Shown: piece by piece, positions 26,484 to 35,380 of the stretch | How the letters are laid out: each line of letters opens with the position of its first letter | Numbering within the stretch: the stretch's first letter is position 1 | Assembly: GCA_020692215.1 (NCBI GenBank) | Contig: JAIMKW010000001.1 | Coordinates: 186,001-250,000 of the forward strand | Source of the DNA: Sandarakinorhabdus sp. | Lineage (GTDB): Bacteria; Pseudomonadota; Alphaproteobacteria; Sphingomonadales; Sphingomonadaceae | DNA length: 64,000 nucleotides | Reading direction: 5' to 3' | Program-made: the position numbers and the translations under genes | The notes under the pieces: generated by a model | Told to the model about the DNA's origin: nothing | The model's database searches: none | Seen by the model: only the letters and a program-made list of their open reading frames with translations

Positions 26484-27428
26484 ATGTCCGCCCTTCCATC
26501 CGCCCGGCAATCCCAGGCGGCGATCCGGCTGCAGGGGCTGGAAAAGATTTATGCCGGGGGCAAGCGCGCGCTGGATGGGGTTTCGCTTTCCATTCCGCGC
26601 GGCTCCATGTTCGGCCTGCTTGGGCCCAATGGCGCGGGAAAATCGACCCTCATCAACATTCTTGCCGGGCTGGTGATGAAGACTGCGGGCACGGCAGAGG
26701 TGTGGGGTTTCGACATTGATGTGAACCCGCGCAATGCCAAGGCTTCGTTGGGGGTGGTTCCGCAGGAGCTGCTGTTCGACGCCTTCTTTACCCCGTTCGA
26801 AACGCTGGAGCTGCAGGCTGGCCTGTTTGGCGTTCCGAAGGCCAGCCGGCAGACGATGGAGCTGCTGCGCAAGGTGCGGCTGGACGACAAGGCGCATGCC
26901 TATTCCCGAACGCTGTCGGGCGGGATGAAGCGGCGCCTGCTGATTGCCAAGGCGCTGGTGCACAATCCTCCGGTCGTCATTCTCGATGAACCCACGGCCG
27001 GCGTGGATATCGAGCTCAGGCAGATGCTGTGGGCCTATGTCCGCGAACTGCACGCGGCGGGCACCACGGTGGTTCTCACCACCCACTATCTGGAAGAGGC
27101 CGAAGCGCTTTGCGACCGCATCGCGATCGTGAACCATGGCCGGATCGTCATCGATACCGATACGCCCAGCCTGCTTTCGCAGGCGCGCGAGAAGCGGGTT
27201 GTCGTGGTGCTGCAGGATGACATCAGCGTCGTGCCGGCGATCGAGGGCGCGATGCGCGTCGAATTGCTCGATCCGCGGCGGCTCGATATCCTGTACGACA
27301 AGGCGCAGGTGCAGGCCGGGGCCATTCTGGCGGGTCTGGCCGCTGCCGGGCTTTGCGTGGTGGATGTCACCACGCGCGAGGCCGACCTGGAAGATGTGTT
27401 CCTGCAACTGACGGGTGCTGCCACATGA
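26484..27428 (+). CDS. ABC transporter ATP-binding protein (ABC-2 / DrrA-like), no adjacent permease
   Basis: A 314-residue nucleotide-binding subunit. Walker A is LLGPNGAGKSTLIN, signature LSGGMKRRLLIAKAL, Walker B VVILDEPTAGVD, then the H-loop TTHYLEEAEALCDR. A C-terminal extension of ~90 residues ends in DLEDVFLQLTG, typical of ABC-2 exporters of the CcmA/DrrA/YadG class. Such ATPases need a membrane partner, usually the next gene, but here the stop overlaps the nadB start (ATGA), so the permease must be elsewhere. ATG 26484 is 5 bases after leuC. Confidence 0.92.
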   Translation: MSALPSARQSQAAIRLQGLEKIYAGGKRALDGVSLSIPRGSMFGLLGPNGAGKSTLINILAGLVMKTAGTAEVWGFDIDVNPRNAKASLGVVPQELLFDAFFTPFETLELQAGLFGVPKASRQTMELLRKVRLDDKAHAYSRTLSGGMKRRLLIAKALVHNPPVVILDEPTAGVDIELRQMLWAYVRELHAAGTTVVLTTHYLEEAEALCDRIAIVNHGRIVIDTDTPSLLSQAREKRVVVVLQDDISVVPAIEGAMRVELLDPRRLDILYDKAQVQAGAILAGLAAAGLCVVDVTTREADLEDVFLQLTGAAT

Positions 27429-29041
27429 GCTATGAGGATGCGATCGAAGTCGATGTCATCGTCGTCGGCTCGGGTGCTGCGGGGCTCACCGCTGCGCTCA
27501 ATCTTGCAGCAGCCGGGCGCAGCGTGCTGGTGCTTTCGAAAGGCGATATTTCGGCGGGGTCCACATCGTGGGCGCAGGGTGGAATTGCCGCCGTGCTGGA
27601 CGAAGGCGACACCTACGAAAGCCATATCGAGGACACGATGGTGGCCGGCGCCGGGCTGAACAACCGGCGGACCGTGGAATTCGTGGTCGAACAGGCCGCC
27701 ATCGCGATTGACCGGCTGGCGCGGCTGGGCGTGCCCTTCAACCCCGGCGAGACGGTTTCAGAGCGCTGGCACCTCACCCGCGAGGGCGGCCATTCGGTGC
27801 GGCGTATCGTGCATGTGGACGATGCGACCGGCTGGGCCGTGCAGAAGACGCTGGAGCGCGCGGCCCTGCAAAAGCCGGATATCCGGATCCTGCCCGGCCA
27901 TGTCGCCATCGACATCATCACCGAACGCCATGCCGAGGGCGTTGGTTTTGCCGAGCGCCGGGCGATGGGCCTTTATGCGCTGAACCGGGAAAGCGGCCAT
28001 GTGCGCCGGCTGCTGGGCCGCGCTGTCGTGCTCGCCACCGGCGGGGCTTCGCGCGTGTACCGCTTTTCCACCAACCCCGATGGCTCCACGGGCGATGGCA
28101 TCGCCATGGCCTGGCGCGCCGGCTGCCGGGTTTCCAACATGGAATTCAACCAGTTCCACCCCACCTGCCTGTATCATCCGCAGGTGAAGAATTTCCTGAT
28201 TTCAGAAGCGTTGCGCGGCGAAGGCGGAATTCTGCGGTTGCCCGATGGAACGGCGTTCATGGCGAACCACGATTCCAGGCTGGAGCTGGCGCCACGCGAT
28301 ATCGTCGCCCGCGCGATCGACGCGGAAATGAAGCGCGCCGGCCTGGCCCATGTGCTGCTCGATATGACGCATCTGGAGCCGCGCTTCATCGAACAGCATT
28401 TCCCCACCATCGTGAAACGCCTGCGCGAGCTGGGGATCGATCCGGTGACACAGCCGATTCCGGTGGTGCCTGCGGCCCATTACAGCTGCGGCGGCGTGCT
28501 GATCGACAAGCATGGCCGCACCGATCTGCCTGGGCTCTATGCCATCGGCGAAGTTACCCAATCGGGCCTTCACGGCGCCAACCGGCTGGCCTCCAACAGC
28601 CTGCTGGAATGCCTTGTGTTTGGCGCATCGGCAGCCGACGACATCATCGCCCGGTTCGATGAAACGCCGGAGCCCGTCGCAGTCCGCCCCTGGGATGAAA
28701 GCCGGGTCACATCATCCGATGAAGAGGTTGTGGTTTCGCACAACTGGGACGAGCTGCGCCGCTTCATGTGGGATTATGTCGGCATTGTCCGCACCGACAG
28801 GCGGCTGGAGCGCGCCGCCCACCGCATCGCCCTGCTGCGGCAGGAGATTGCGGAGTATTACAGCGAGTTCCGCGTCACGCCCGACCTTCTGGAGCTGCGC
28901 AATCTGGTGGAAGTGGCCGATCTCATCGTGCGCTCGGCGCGCGAACGCAAGGAATCGCGCGGGCTGCACTTCACGACCGACTATCCCGGCCTGTCCGATC
29001 CGCCGCGCGACACCATCCTTTATCCGGGGCTTGCCGGCTGA
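27425..29041 (+). CDS. nadB: L-aspartate oxidase NadB
   Basis: A 538-residue FAD flavoprotein of the succinate-dehydrogenase/fumarate-reductase family. The dinucleotide site is VIVVGSGAAGLTAALNLA; STSWAQGGIAAV, the GGHSVRRIVH loop, EFNQFHPT and AAHYSCGGV with GLHGANRLASNSLLE follow in the family order. The C-terminal helical domain contains the RxDRRLERA stretch. It oxidises L-aspartate to iminoaspartate, the first step of de novo NAD synthesis; nadA and nadC are not in the window. ATG 27425 overlaps the ABC ATPase stop. Confidence 0.95.
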   Translation: MSYEDAIEVDVIVVGSGAAGLTAALNLAAAGRSVLVLSKGDISAGSTSWAQGGIAAVLDEGDTYESHIEDTMVAGAGLNNRRTVEFVVEQAAIAIDRLARLGVPFNPGETVSERWHLTREGGHSVRRIVHVDDATGWAVQKTLERAALQKPDIRILPGHVAIDIITERHAEGVGFAERRAMGLYALNRESGHVRRLLGRAVVLATGGASRVYRFSTNPDGSTGDGIAMAWRAGCRVSNMEFNQFHPTCLYHPQVKNFLISEALRGEGGILRLPDGTAFMANHDSRLELAPRDIVARAIDAEMKRAGLAHVLLDMTHLEPRFIEQHFPTIVKRLRELGIDPVTQPIPVVPAAHYSCGGVLIDKHGRTDLPGLYAIGEVTQSGLHGANRLASNSLLECLVFGASAADDIIARFDETPEPVAVRPWDESRVTSSDEEVVVSHNWDELRRFMWDYVGIVRTDRRLERAAHRIALLRQEIAEYYSEFRVTPDLLELRNLVEVADLIVRSARERKESRGLHFTTDYPGLSDPPRDTILYPGLAG

Positions 29042-29068
29042 CCTGCCAGAAGGCGGTTGATCTTCTGT

Positions 29069-29089
29069 GAATGTGATATTATCTCATTC
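29069..29089. promoter_or_regulatory. Fur/Zur-family operator-like palindrome upstream of the MerC-domain gene
   Basis: A 21-base dyad with half-sites GAATG-n-GATA and TATC-n-CATTC around a central T. Every arm position pairs except two symmetrical T/T positions (29074, 29084). The AATGT-n-ATA-n-TAT core and spacing resemble the known Zur box (AATGTTATA...TATAACATT) more than the Fur 19-mer. A possible -10 (TATTAT, 29077-29082) lies inside it, so binding would block transcription of the gene starting at 29132. The region is AT-rich compared with its surroundings. The regulator's identity is inference. Confidence 0.6.
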
Positions 29090-29131
29090 TTCGACTCGGC
29101 ATCTTGCCGGGCAGGTCAGGAAACCGGGGCA

Positions 29132-29530
29132 GTGCTTCACAAGCAGGACGAAACAGAGGATGGCGCGCTGGATGGCGCTGCCGCTGCGCTGTCCAGCCTG
29201 TGCCTGCTGCATTGCCTGCTCCTTCCCATCGGGCTCGGCCTTGCGCCGGTGGTGTCCGGCCTTTCAGGCGGAGAATTGCACGGGGCGGCCTGGGTGCACT
29301 GGGTGCTGCTGGCGGTTGCAGCGCCGGTTTCCATCTATGCCCTGTGGCGCGGCATGGCCTTTCACGGCGATCATCTCCCGTGGAAGGTTGCAGCGCTGGG
29401 CTTTGCGCTGATGGCGGCCGGCGCGCTGGCGCATGGCGCGGGCCCGGCAGAACAGATCCTTACGGTGCTGGGCGGGCTGGTTGTCGCCTTTGCCCACTGG
29501 CGCAACTGGCGCGCCCGCCGCGCGGCCTGA
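29132..29530 (+). CDS. MerC-domain small membrane protein
   Basis: A 132-residue protein with about four hydrophobic segments. ALSSLCLLHCLLLPIGLGLA carries the CxxHC-type metal motif of the MerC family in the first helix, and WVHWVLLAVAAPVSIYALWR follows. MerC proteins were named for mercury uptake, but the chromosomal members are widespread and their substrate is generally unknown. GTG 29132, preceded by CAGGAAA, is preferred because earlier in-frame starts would place the operator palindrome inside the gene. No merA, merR or merP is nearby, which argues against a mercury operon; a zinc-related role would fit the operator. Confidence 0.75.
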   Translation: MLHKQDETEDGALDGAAAALSSLCLLHCLLLPIGLGLAPVVSGLSGGELHGAAWVHWVLLAVAAPVSIYALWRGMAFHGDHLPWKVAALGFALMAAGALAHGAGPAEQILTVLGGLVVAFAHWRNWRARRAA

Positions 29531-29635
29531 CCAGGGCGCCTGCCGGCGCAAAAATTTCATGCCGATGCCTTCGATGCCTTGCAAGGCTGTCGCTGGCGGC
29601 TAGGGTTCTCCTCAGGAAAAGGGGAACCGCACACC

Positions 29636-30925
29636 ATGCGCACAGCGCTTGCCATCATCGCCATAGCCTTCGCTGCGCCTGCCCTGGCGCAGCCTGCATC
29701 GCAGATCACCGTCATCCAGGCAGACCGCGTGCTGGCAGAGCCCGGCAGGGCCCCGCGCGGCCCGACCTCCATCGTGGTGGAAAACGGCCGCATCACGGCC
29801 CTTCTGGATGGCCGCCAGGCGCCCGCCGGAGCCACGATCATCGATCTTGGCACGCGCTTCGTGCTGCCCGGCCTTGTCGACAGCCATGTGCACCTGAACA
29901 GCGATGCCGGCGGGCAGGCACGCCTGCTGGAGGGTGTCTCGTCATCGCCCGGCCACAATGCGCTCCGCGCGCAGTGGAACGGCATGAAAACCCTGATGGC
30001 CGGTTTCACGACGGTGCGGAATCTGGGCGACGGTTCGGGCGCGACGCTTGCGCTTCGCGATGCGGTCGAGAATGGCTGGGTCAAGGGGCCGCGCATCATC
30101 GATGCCGGCCGGTCGATCTCGGTCACGTCGGGCCATATGGATGCAACGCTGAGCCTTGCCGAGGCGCTGCACGGCGGCATCGAGCAGGACAATCTGTGCA
30201 ACGGCGCGGCGCAATGCCGCGAAGCCGTGCGCCGGCAGGTGGGGCGCGGGGTGGATGTGATCAAGATCGGAACGACGGGCGGCGTGAACAGCCGCATCGG
30301 CGCGGGGATCGCGGTGCAGATGTTCGAGGATGAGGCAAGGGCTGCCGTTGAAACCGCGCACCTGCATGGCAAGAAGATCGCGGTGCACGCCCACGGCACC
30401 GAAGGCATCAACATCGCGCTTGCAGCCGGCGCCGACAGCATCGAGCATGGCACCGTGCCCGACGACCAGACACTCAAGCTGTTCCGCCAGGCCAACGCAT
30501 ATTATGTGCCCACGCTCAGCACCATCAACGGCTACAAGGAACGCCTTGCAGCCGATCCGAACGCCTATCCGCCCGCCGTGCTGGAAAAGGTGAAGTGGCG
30601 GCTGGAGATCACCGGCAAGGCGCTCAGGCGCGCCGTGCCGGCCGGTGTGAAGATCGCGTTCGGCACCGATGCCGGCGTTTCCAAACACGGCCGCAACGCC
30701 GACGAGTTCGAACTGATGGTGGAGCATGGCATGACCCCGGCGACAGCCATCGTCGCCGCCACCACCAACGCCGCAGACCTGCTGGGCATGAAGGACATCG
30801 GTGCCATTCGCCCCGGATATCATGCCGACATCATCGCGGTGGTCGGCGACCCGCTGGCCGATGTGCGGGCGCTGAAGACGGTGGATTTCGTGATGAAGGG
30901 CGGCGACATCATAAAGGCGCAATAG
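29636..30925 (+). CDS. Secreted amidohydrolase family protein (Xaa-Pro dipeptidase / imidazolonepropionase-like)
   Basis: A 429-residue protein with a signal peptide (MRTALAIIAIAFAAPALAQ). The metal-dependent hydrolase core shows VDSHVHLNSD (first HxH pair), VDVIKIGTTGG (probable carboxylated Lys bridge), KIAVHAHGTEGI, DSIEHGTVPDD and FGTDAGVSKHG (final Asp). Relatives hydrolyse Xaa-Pro or Xaa-Arg dipeptides and N-acyl amino acids; the exact substrate cannot be called. Periplasmic location is inferred from the leader. ATG 29636 is preceded by AGGAAAAGGGG about 10 bases upstream. Confidence 0.92.
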   Translation: MRTALAIIAIAFAAPALAQPASQITVIQADRVLAEPGRAPRGPTSIVVENGRITALLDGRQAPAGATIIDLGTRFVLPGLVDSHVHLNSDAGGQARLLEGVSSSPGHNALRAQWNGMKTLMAGFTTVRNLGDGSGATLALRDAVENGWVKGPRIIDAGRSISVTSGHMDATLSLAEALHGGIEQDNLCNGAAQCREAVRRQVGRGVDVIKIGTTGGVNSRIGAGIAVQMFEDEARAAVETAHLHGKKIAVHAHGTEGINIALAAGADSIEHGTVPDDQTLKLFRQANAYYVPTLSTINGYKERLAADPNAYPPAVLEKVKWRLEITGKALRRAVPAGVKIAFGTDAGVSKHGRNADEFELMVEHGMTPATAIVAATTNAADLLGMKDIGAIRPGYHADIIAVVGDPLADVRALKTVDFVMKGGDIIKAQ

Positions 30926-30982
30926 CCGCGCCCTGCATTTCCGTTCGCACTTGCAGCGCAAAGCCTGTATGCGGCCCGCGTC

Positions 30983-32644
30983 ATGCTCAATCTGAACGGT
31001 ATCACCGTGCGCCTCGGCGGCCGCACCATTCTCGACCGCGCGACGGCTGCGCTTCCGGGGCGCAGCCGCATCGGGCTGATCGGCCGCAACGGGGCTGGCA
31101 AATCCACCCTGATGAAGGTGATGATGGGCTTCATCGATCCTGATGAGGGCCGGCTGGACATGCCGCGCGCCACGCGCATCGGCTATATCGCGCAGGAAGC
31201 GCCCGATGGGCAAACCACGCCCATCGATCTGGTGCTGGCCGCCGATACCGAGCGCGCGGCGCTGCTGCACGAATCCGAAACCTGCCAGGACATGGACCGC
31301 TTCGGGGAAATCCACGAGCGGCTGATGGCGATCGACGCCTATTCCGCCCCGGCGCGCGCTGCGCGGATCCTGGTGGGCCTGGGCTTCGACGAGGCGATGC
31401 AGAACCAGCCGCTTTCCACCTATTCGGGCGGCTGGAAGATGCGTGCCGCGCTGGCCGCCCTGCTGTTTTCCGAGCCCGACCTGCTGTTGCTGGACGAACC
31501 TTCGAACCACCTCGATCTCGAAGCCACCCTGTGGCTGGAGAATTTCCTGAAGAATTATCCCGCGATGATGGTTGTCATCAGCCACGAGCGGGACCTGCTG
31601 AACAATGTGGTCGACAACATCCTCCACCTCGAGAATGGCAAGACGACGCTCTACACCGGCGGCTACGACAGCTTCGAGCGGCAACGCGCCGAGCGGCTGG
31701 CCCAGATGGCCGCCGCCAAGGCATCGCAGGATGCGCAGCGCGCCAAGCTGCAGGATTATATCGCCCGCAACAGCGCACGCGCGAGCACGGCCAAGCAGGC
31801 GCAATCGCGCCAGAAGGCCCTGGCCAGGATGCAGCCGATTGCCTCTCTGGTGGAAGACCCTTCGCTCAGCTTCGATTTCCCCAACCCCGAGGAAATGAAG
31901 CCGCCGCTGGTCACCATGGATATGGCGGCTGTGGGCTATGAGGCCGACAAGCCGATCCTGAAGAAGCTGAACCTGAGGCTCGATCCGGACGACCGGGTGG
32001 CGCTGCTGGGGCGCAACGGCAACGGCAAGACAACGCTTGCGCGCCTGCTGGCGGCGCAGCTTCCGACCATGGAAGGCGAAGTCCACGCCCCAAGCAAGCT
32101 GAAGGTGGGCTATTTCACCCAGTATCAGGTGGAGGAGCTGGACGGCGACGACACCCCGCTCGAGCATATGACCCGCCAGATGCAGGGCGCCAGCCAGGCA
32201 GCTGTCCGCGCGCAGCTTGGCCGGTTCGGCTTTTCTGGCGCGCGCGCCACGCAGCAGGTGGGCAATCTTTCGGGCGGCGAGCGCGCGCGCCTCGCGCTGG
32301 CGCTGATCACACGCGAAGCCCCGCACCTGCTGATCCTCGATGAGCCGACCAACCACCTCGATGTCGACACCCGCGAGGCCCTGGTGCAGGCGCTGAACAG
32401 CTTTTCAGGCGCCGTCGTGCTGGTGAGCCACGATCGCCACATGCTGGAGCTGGCGGCAGACCGGCTGGTTCTGGTGGACAATGGCACTGCAAAGGACTTC
32501 AGCGGCAGCATCGACGATTATACCGACATGATCCTTGGCAGGAAGCCGGCGAAATCGGCCGAAGCGCCCAAGGGGCAGCAAAAGGGCCAGAAGCAGGCAT
32601 CGTCGCCAAAGCAGAAGGCGATGAAGGGCGGAAACCGCTGGTAG
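30983..32644 (+). CDS. ABC-F family ATPase (Uup/YheS-like)
   Basis: A 553-residue soluble protein with two ATP-binding cassettes and no membrane segments. The first has Walker A LIGRNGAGKSTLMK, signature STYSGGWKMR and Walker B LLLLDEPSNHLDL. The second has GRNGNGKTTLAR, LSGGERARLAL and LLILDEPTNHLD. The ~60-residue linker between them (NNVVDNILHLENGK through RQKALARMQPIA) is charged and helical, as in ABC-F translation factors. Subfamily is uncertain. The Lys/Gln-rich tail (GQQKGQKQASSPKQKAMKG) is typical of the ends of this group. Ribosome-associated function is inferred. Confidence 0.93.
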   Translation: MLNLNGITVRLGGRTILDRATAALPGRSRIGLIGRNGAGKSTLMKVMMGFIDPDEGRLDMPRATRIGYIAQEAPDGQTTPIDLVLAADTERAALLHESETCQDMDRFGEIHERLMAIDAYSAPARAARILVGLGFDEAMQNQPLSTYSGGWKMRAALAALLFSEPDLLLLDEPSNHLDLEATLWLENFLKNYPAMMVVISHERDLLNNVVDNILHLENGKTTLYTGGYDSFERQRAERLAQMAAAKASQDAQRAKLQDYIARNSARASTAKQAQSRQKALARMQPIASLVEDPSLSFDFPNPEEMKPPLVTMDMAAVGYEADKPILKKLNLRLDPDDRVALLGRNGNGKTTLARLLAAQLPTMEGEVHAPSKLKVGYFTQYQVEELDGDDTPLEHMTRQMQGASQAAVRAQLGRFGFSGARATQQVGNLSGGERARLALALITREAPHLLILDEPTNHLDVDTREALVQALNSFSGAVVLVSHDRHMLELAADRLVLVDNGTAKDFSGSIDDYTDMILGRKPAKSAEAPKGQQKGQKQASSPKQKAMKGGNRW

Positions 32645-32676
32645 CAGGCGGCCGCATCCGGAGCGAACATCAACGC

Positions 32677-32714
32677 AAAAAGGGCCGCCTGCAGCATCTG
32701 CAGGCGGCCCTTTC
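32677..32714. terminator. Bidirectional rho-independent terminator
   Basis: AGGGCCGCCTGCAG (32681-32694) pairs perfectly with CTGCAGGCGGCCCT (32698-32711) around a CAT loop. An A run lies on the left (32677-32681) and TTT on the right, so it can serve both the plus-strand ABC-F gene ending at 32644 and the minus-strand TonB receptor gene ending at 32732. Confidence 0.85.
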
Positions 32715-32731
32715 CGTTTGCGTGCGCCCGA

Positions 32732-35230
32732 TCAGAACTTGGTGCGGATCGTCACCCCGAAGGTGCGCGGCTCGCCCAGGAAGCTGCCGAACAGGGTGGT
32801 TGCGTTCGGCCCGCCCTGCACGGTCGATGCGATCGTGCCGCTGCCCTGCAGCGGGGTGTTGAACGCAACCTGCTGGAACTCGGTGTCGACCAGGTTCTGC
32901 ACCCAGCCTTCGATCGACCATTTGCGATCATTGCCATTCAGCCCGATGCGCGCGTTCACCACCAGGAAATCGGCCTGGCGCTTTTCTGGGAACAGATCGG
33001 AACCCGTGTTCATCGGCGACTGGTAGCGCCAGTCGAGATAGACAAGGCCGTTCAGCGTGTCGGACACCGGCGGGGTCCATGTGAGCGCGCCGGTCAGCAC
33101 GGCTTCGGGTGCGTTCGAAATCTGGTTGCCCGGCAGGTTGAACAGCGGCCCGGGGAAGGCGATGCCGTTCGCGCCGACAAGGCGGTCACGATATCTTGTT
33201 TCGGCATAGGTGAAGCCGAAGTTGGCGCTGAAATTGGGCGCCGGGAAGACGGTTGCTTCCAGTTCCACGCCCGTCGATGTCACGCCGCCGCGCAGATCGT
33301 CCGGGTTGCAGGTGCCGTTGGCGTTCAGCGCCGAGCCGCATGCCGAGATGTTCTCGACGATGAAGTTGGTGCCGTTGAAGGTGTTCAGCTGGAATTGATC
33401 GAAAACCGCGTGGAAGGCGGCAATGTTGAAGCGGACATCGCGCAGCGCCAGCTTGGCGCCCACTTCGATGCTGTCCACCAGCTCGGGTGCGAAGCGCAGG
33501 CTGTCGAGGTTGACATTGGCGGCGCTCAGCGCCGAGCGATCGAGGTTGAAGCCGCCGGCCTTGTACCCGCGCGAGAAGCTGGCGTAGGTCAGCAGGTCGT
33601 CGGTTGCCTTGAAGCTCAGCACGGCGGTTCCGGTGAAGCGCTCTTCGCTCAGCTTCGTCGTTCCGGCCACGCCGCTGATCGGGTTGATCACGCACGGCAG
33701 CGCTGCCAGGGCCGCGAACGGGCTTTGCACGATGGCGGCGCAGAAGGGGTTGGAGCCATCAAGGGTTACATCCAGCGTCTTGCGTTCGTTGGTGTAGCGG
33801 CCGCCCAGCGTGAGCGACAGCCGGTCGGTCAGGTTGAACACATTGTGCGTGAAGACGGCGAAGTTGCGGCTGTTCTGATCGAAGGTGTCGCGGTTGATGC
33901 CCGCGCCGTTCAGGCTGCCGGCCGGCAGGCCGAGCAGGCTGCCGACCACGTCATAGCCCACGAAGGTCGGCACCGAGAGGCGCACGATGGCATCGGCGTA
34001 GCGGGTATAATCCTGCCCGTATTTCAGATTGTCGGTGTAGAACAGGTTCTCGTTGGCGAAATAGCCACCGACCAGCCAGTCGAGCCGGTCATCGAACGCC
34101 GAACCCTGCAGCCGCAGTTCCTGGCTGAATGTCTGGAACTGGCGGGTCTGGTTTTCGCGCCACAGGACATCGAGGTTCATGAAGTCCGCATCCTGGCTCT
34201 GCGAAACCTTCCAGTCGCGGTAGGCGGTGATGGAGGTGAGCTCTGCGCCGCCGAGGTTCCAGGTCAGTTCGCCTGAAATGCCCCAGTCGGTCACATCCGA
34301 GCGGTAGGACTGGCCGGGCGTGATCGACGTCTGCCGGGCGTAGGTGTCGTCGGTGATTACGCCGCCGAGGCTGCGGATCGCGTTGACGACGGGGTTGGTC
34401 GACAGGACTGTGACATTGCCGAACGCATCGCGAACCGATGTGCGGAACGGCAGATAGCTGGACGCGCAGCACTCTTCCTCGCGCTTGGCGAAATCGCCGA
34501 TGATGCGCAGTTCGACATCGTCGTTGGGCGTGTAGAGCAGCTGGCCGCGGAACAGATAGCGATCGCGGTTGTTCACCGTGCGGCCCGAAATCACATCTTC
34601 CACGAAGCCGTCGCGCTTGGTGTAGACACCATCGAGACGCGCTGCGAGGATATTGTCGATGATGCCGCCGGTGATGCCGCCTGCAAGACGCCAGTAATCA
34701 TAATTGCCGTAGGTAAGCTCGGCATTGCCGCCCACGTCGAAGCTGGGCTTCTTTGTCACGATGTTCAAAAGGCCGGCAGACGCATTGCGGCCGAACAGCG
34801 TGCCTTGCGGCCCGCGGAGCACTTCGATCCGCTCCACTTCGCCGAGTTCGGTAAGGCCGACCCCCGAGCGCGAGCGGTAGACGCCATCGATGAACACGGC
34901 GACCGACGATTCAAGGCCGGGGTTGTCACCCACCGTGCCGATCCCGCGGATCCGGGCCACACCGGCGCCGGCTTCCGACGAGGTGGATGAAACGAGGAGC
35001 GACGGCGAAAGCTGGTTCAGCTGGCGGATATCGCTGGCGCCGGAGTTCTGCAGGCTTTCAGCGGTGACCGCCGAGACCGCGATCGGAACATCCGACAGCG
35101 ACTGGGAGCGCTTGGTTGCAGTGACGATGATGTCGCCCTGCATCAGTTCGGTTTCGACGGCTTCGGCATCCTGCGCAAAGGCAGGAACGGACGCGAACAG
35201 GGCAACAGAGGCAAGCAGAACGGCACGCAT
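32732..35230 (-). CDS. TonB-dependent outer-membrane receptor
   Basis: An 832-residue protein: signal peptide (ends VPAFAQ), TonB-box region (GDIIVTATKRSQSLSDVP), plug domain with the VERIEVLRGPQGTLFGRNA signature and GLLNIVTKKP, then a 22-strand beta-barrel ending in aromatic Phe (FGVTIRTKF). It belongs to the large sphingomonad group that imports diverse organic substrates rather than only siderophores. There is no N-terminal STN signalling domain. It lies 150 bases downstream of a same-strand MFS permease, suggesting successive steps of one uptake route across the outer and inner membranes. The substrate is unknown. Confidence 0.94.
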   Translation of the reverse strand: MRAVLLASVALFASVPAFAQDAEAVETELMQGDIIVTATKRSQSLSDVPIAVSAVTAESLQNSGASDIRQLNQLSPSLLVSSTSSEAGAGVARIRGIGTVGDNPGLESSVAVFIDGVYRSRSGVGLTELGEVERIEVLRGPQGTLFGRNASAGLLNIVTKKPSFDVGGNAELTYGNYDYWRLAGGITGGIIDNILAARLDGVYTKRDGFVEDVISGRTVNNRDRYLFRGQLLYTPNDDVELRIIGDFAKREEECCASSYLPFRTSVRDAFGNVTVLSTNPVVNAIRSLGGVITDDTYARQTSITPGQSYRSDVTDWGISGELTWNLGGAELTSITAYRDWKVSQSQDADFMNLDVLWRENQTRQFQTFSQELRLQGSAFDDRLDWLVGGYFANENLFYTDNLKYGQDYTRYADAIVRLSVPTFVGYDVVGSLLGLPAGSLNGAGINRDTFDQNSRNFAVFTHNVFNLTDRLSLTLGGRYTNERKTLDVTLDGSNPFCAAIVQSPFAALAALPCVINPISGVAGTTKLSEERFTGTAVLSFKATDDLLTYASFSRGYKAGGFNLDRSALSAANVNLDSLRFAPELVDSIEVGAKLALRDVRFNIAAFHAVFDQFQLNTFNGTNFIVENISACGSALNANGTCNPDDLRGGVTSTGVELEATVFPAPNFSANFGFTYAETRYRDRLVGANGIAFPGPLFNLPGNQISNAPEAVLTGALTWTPPVSDTLNGLVYLDWRYQSPMNTGSDLFPEKRQADFLVVNARIGLNGNDRKWSIEGWVQNLVDTEFQQVAFNTPLQGSGTIASTVQGGPNATTLFGSFLGEPRTFGVTIRTKF

Positions 35231-35327
35231 AAGATGATAATCCCCAGGAAAGATTGGTGGCCCGGCGTCGATGCGACAGGCCTTTGTGGGGGTCAGCTAT
35301 GAAGCGCGGCGGTCATCTTCAATGTTT

Positions 35328-35377
35328 GTTGCAGCGCACAATACCCATTTTGCTCCGGTATGTTACATTTCTGCAAC
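35328..35377. promoter_or_regulatory. Inverted repeat upstream of the TonB receptor gene, possible operator
   Basis: Arms GTTGCAG (35328-35334) and CTGCAAC (35371-35377) are exact inverse complements separated by 36 bases. They lie in the 150-base gap between the MFS stop and the TonB receptor start. The spacing is too long for a terminator stem and the arms are short, so it may be a pair of operator half-sites or chance. There is no T tract and no recognisable Fur box here. Confidence 0.25.
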
Positions 35378-35380
35378 GCA

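Noticed and set aside
29132..29530. Mercury-resistance operon
   Set aside because: Only a MerC-type domain is present; merR, merT, merP and merA are absent, and the operator resembles Zur rather than MerR sites.
29942..32356. 804-codon minus-strand open frame opposite the amidohydrolase and ABC-F genes
   Set aside because: It spans two well-defined plus-strand genes and their gap, and its composition is typical of GC-rich antisense frames.
32732..35230. Iron-siderophore receptor under Fur control
   Set aside because: No Fur-like box precedes it and no siderophore genes are nearby; sphingomonad receptors of this type import many organic substrates.
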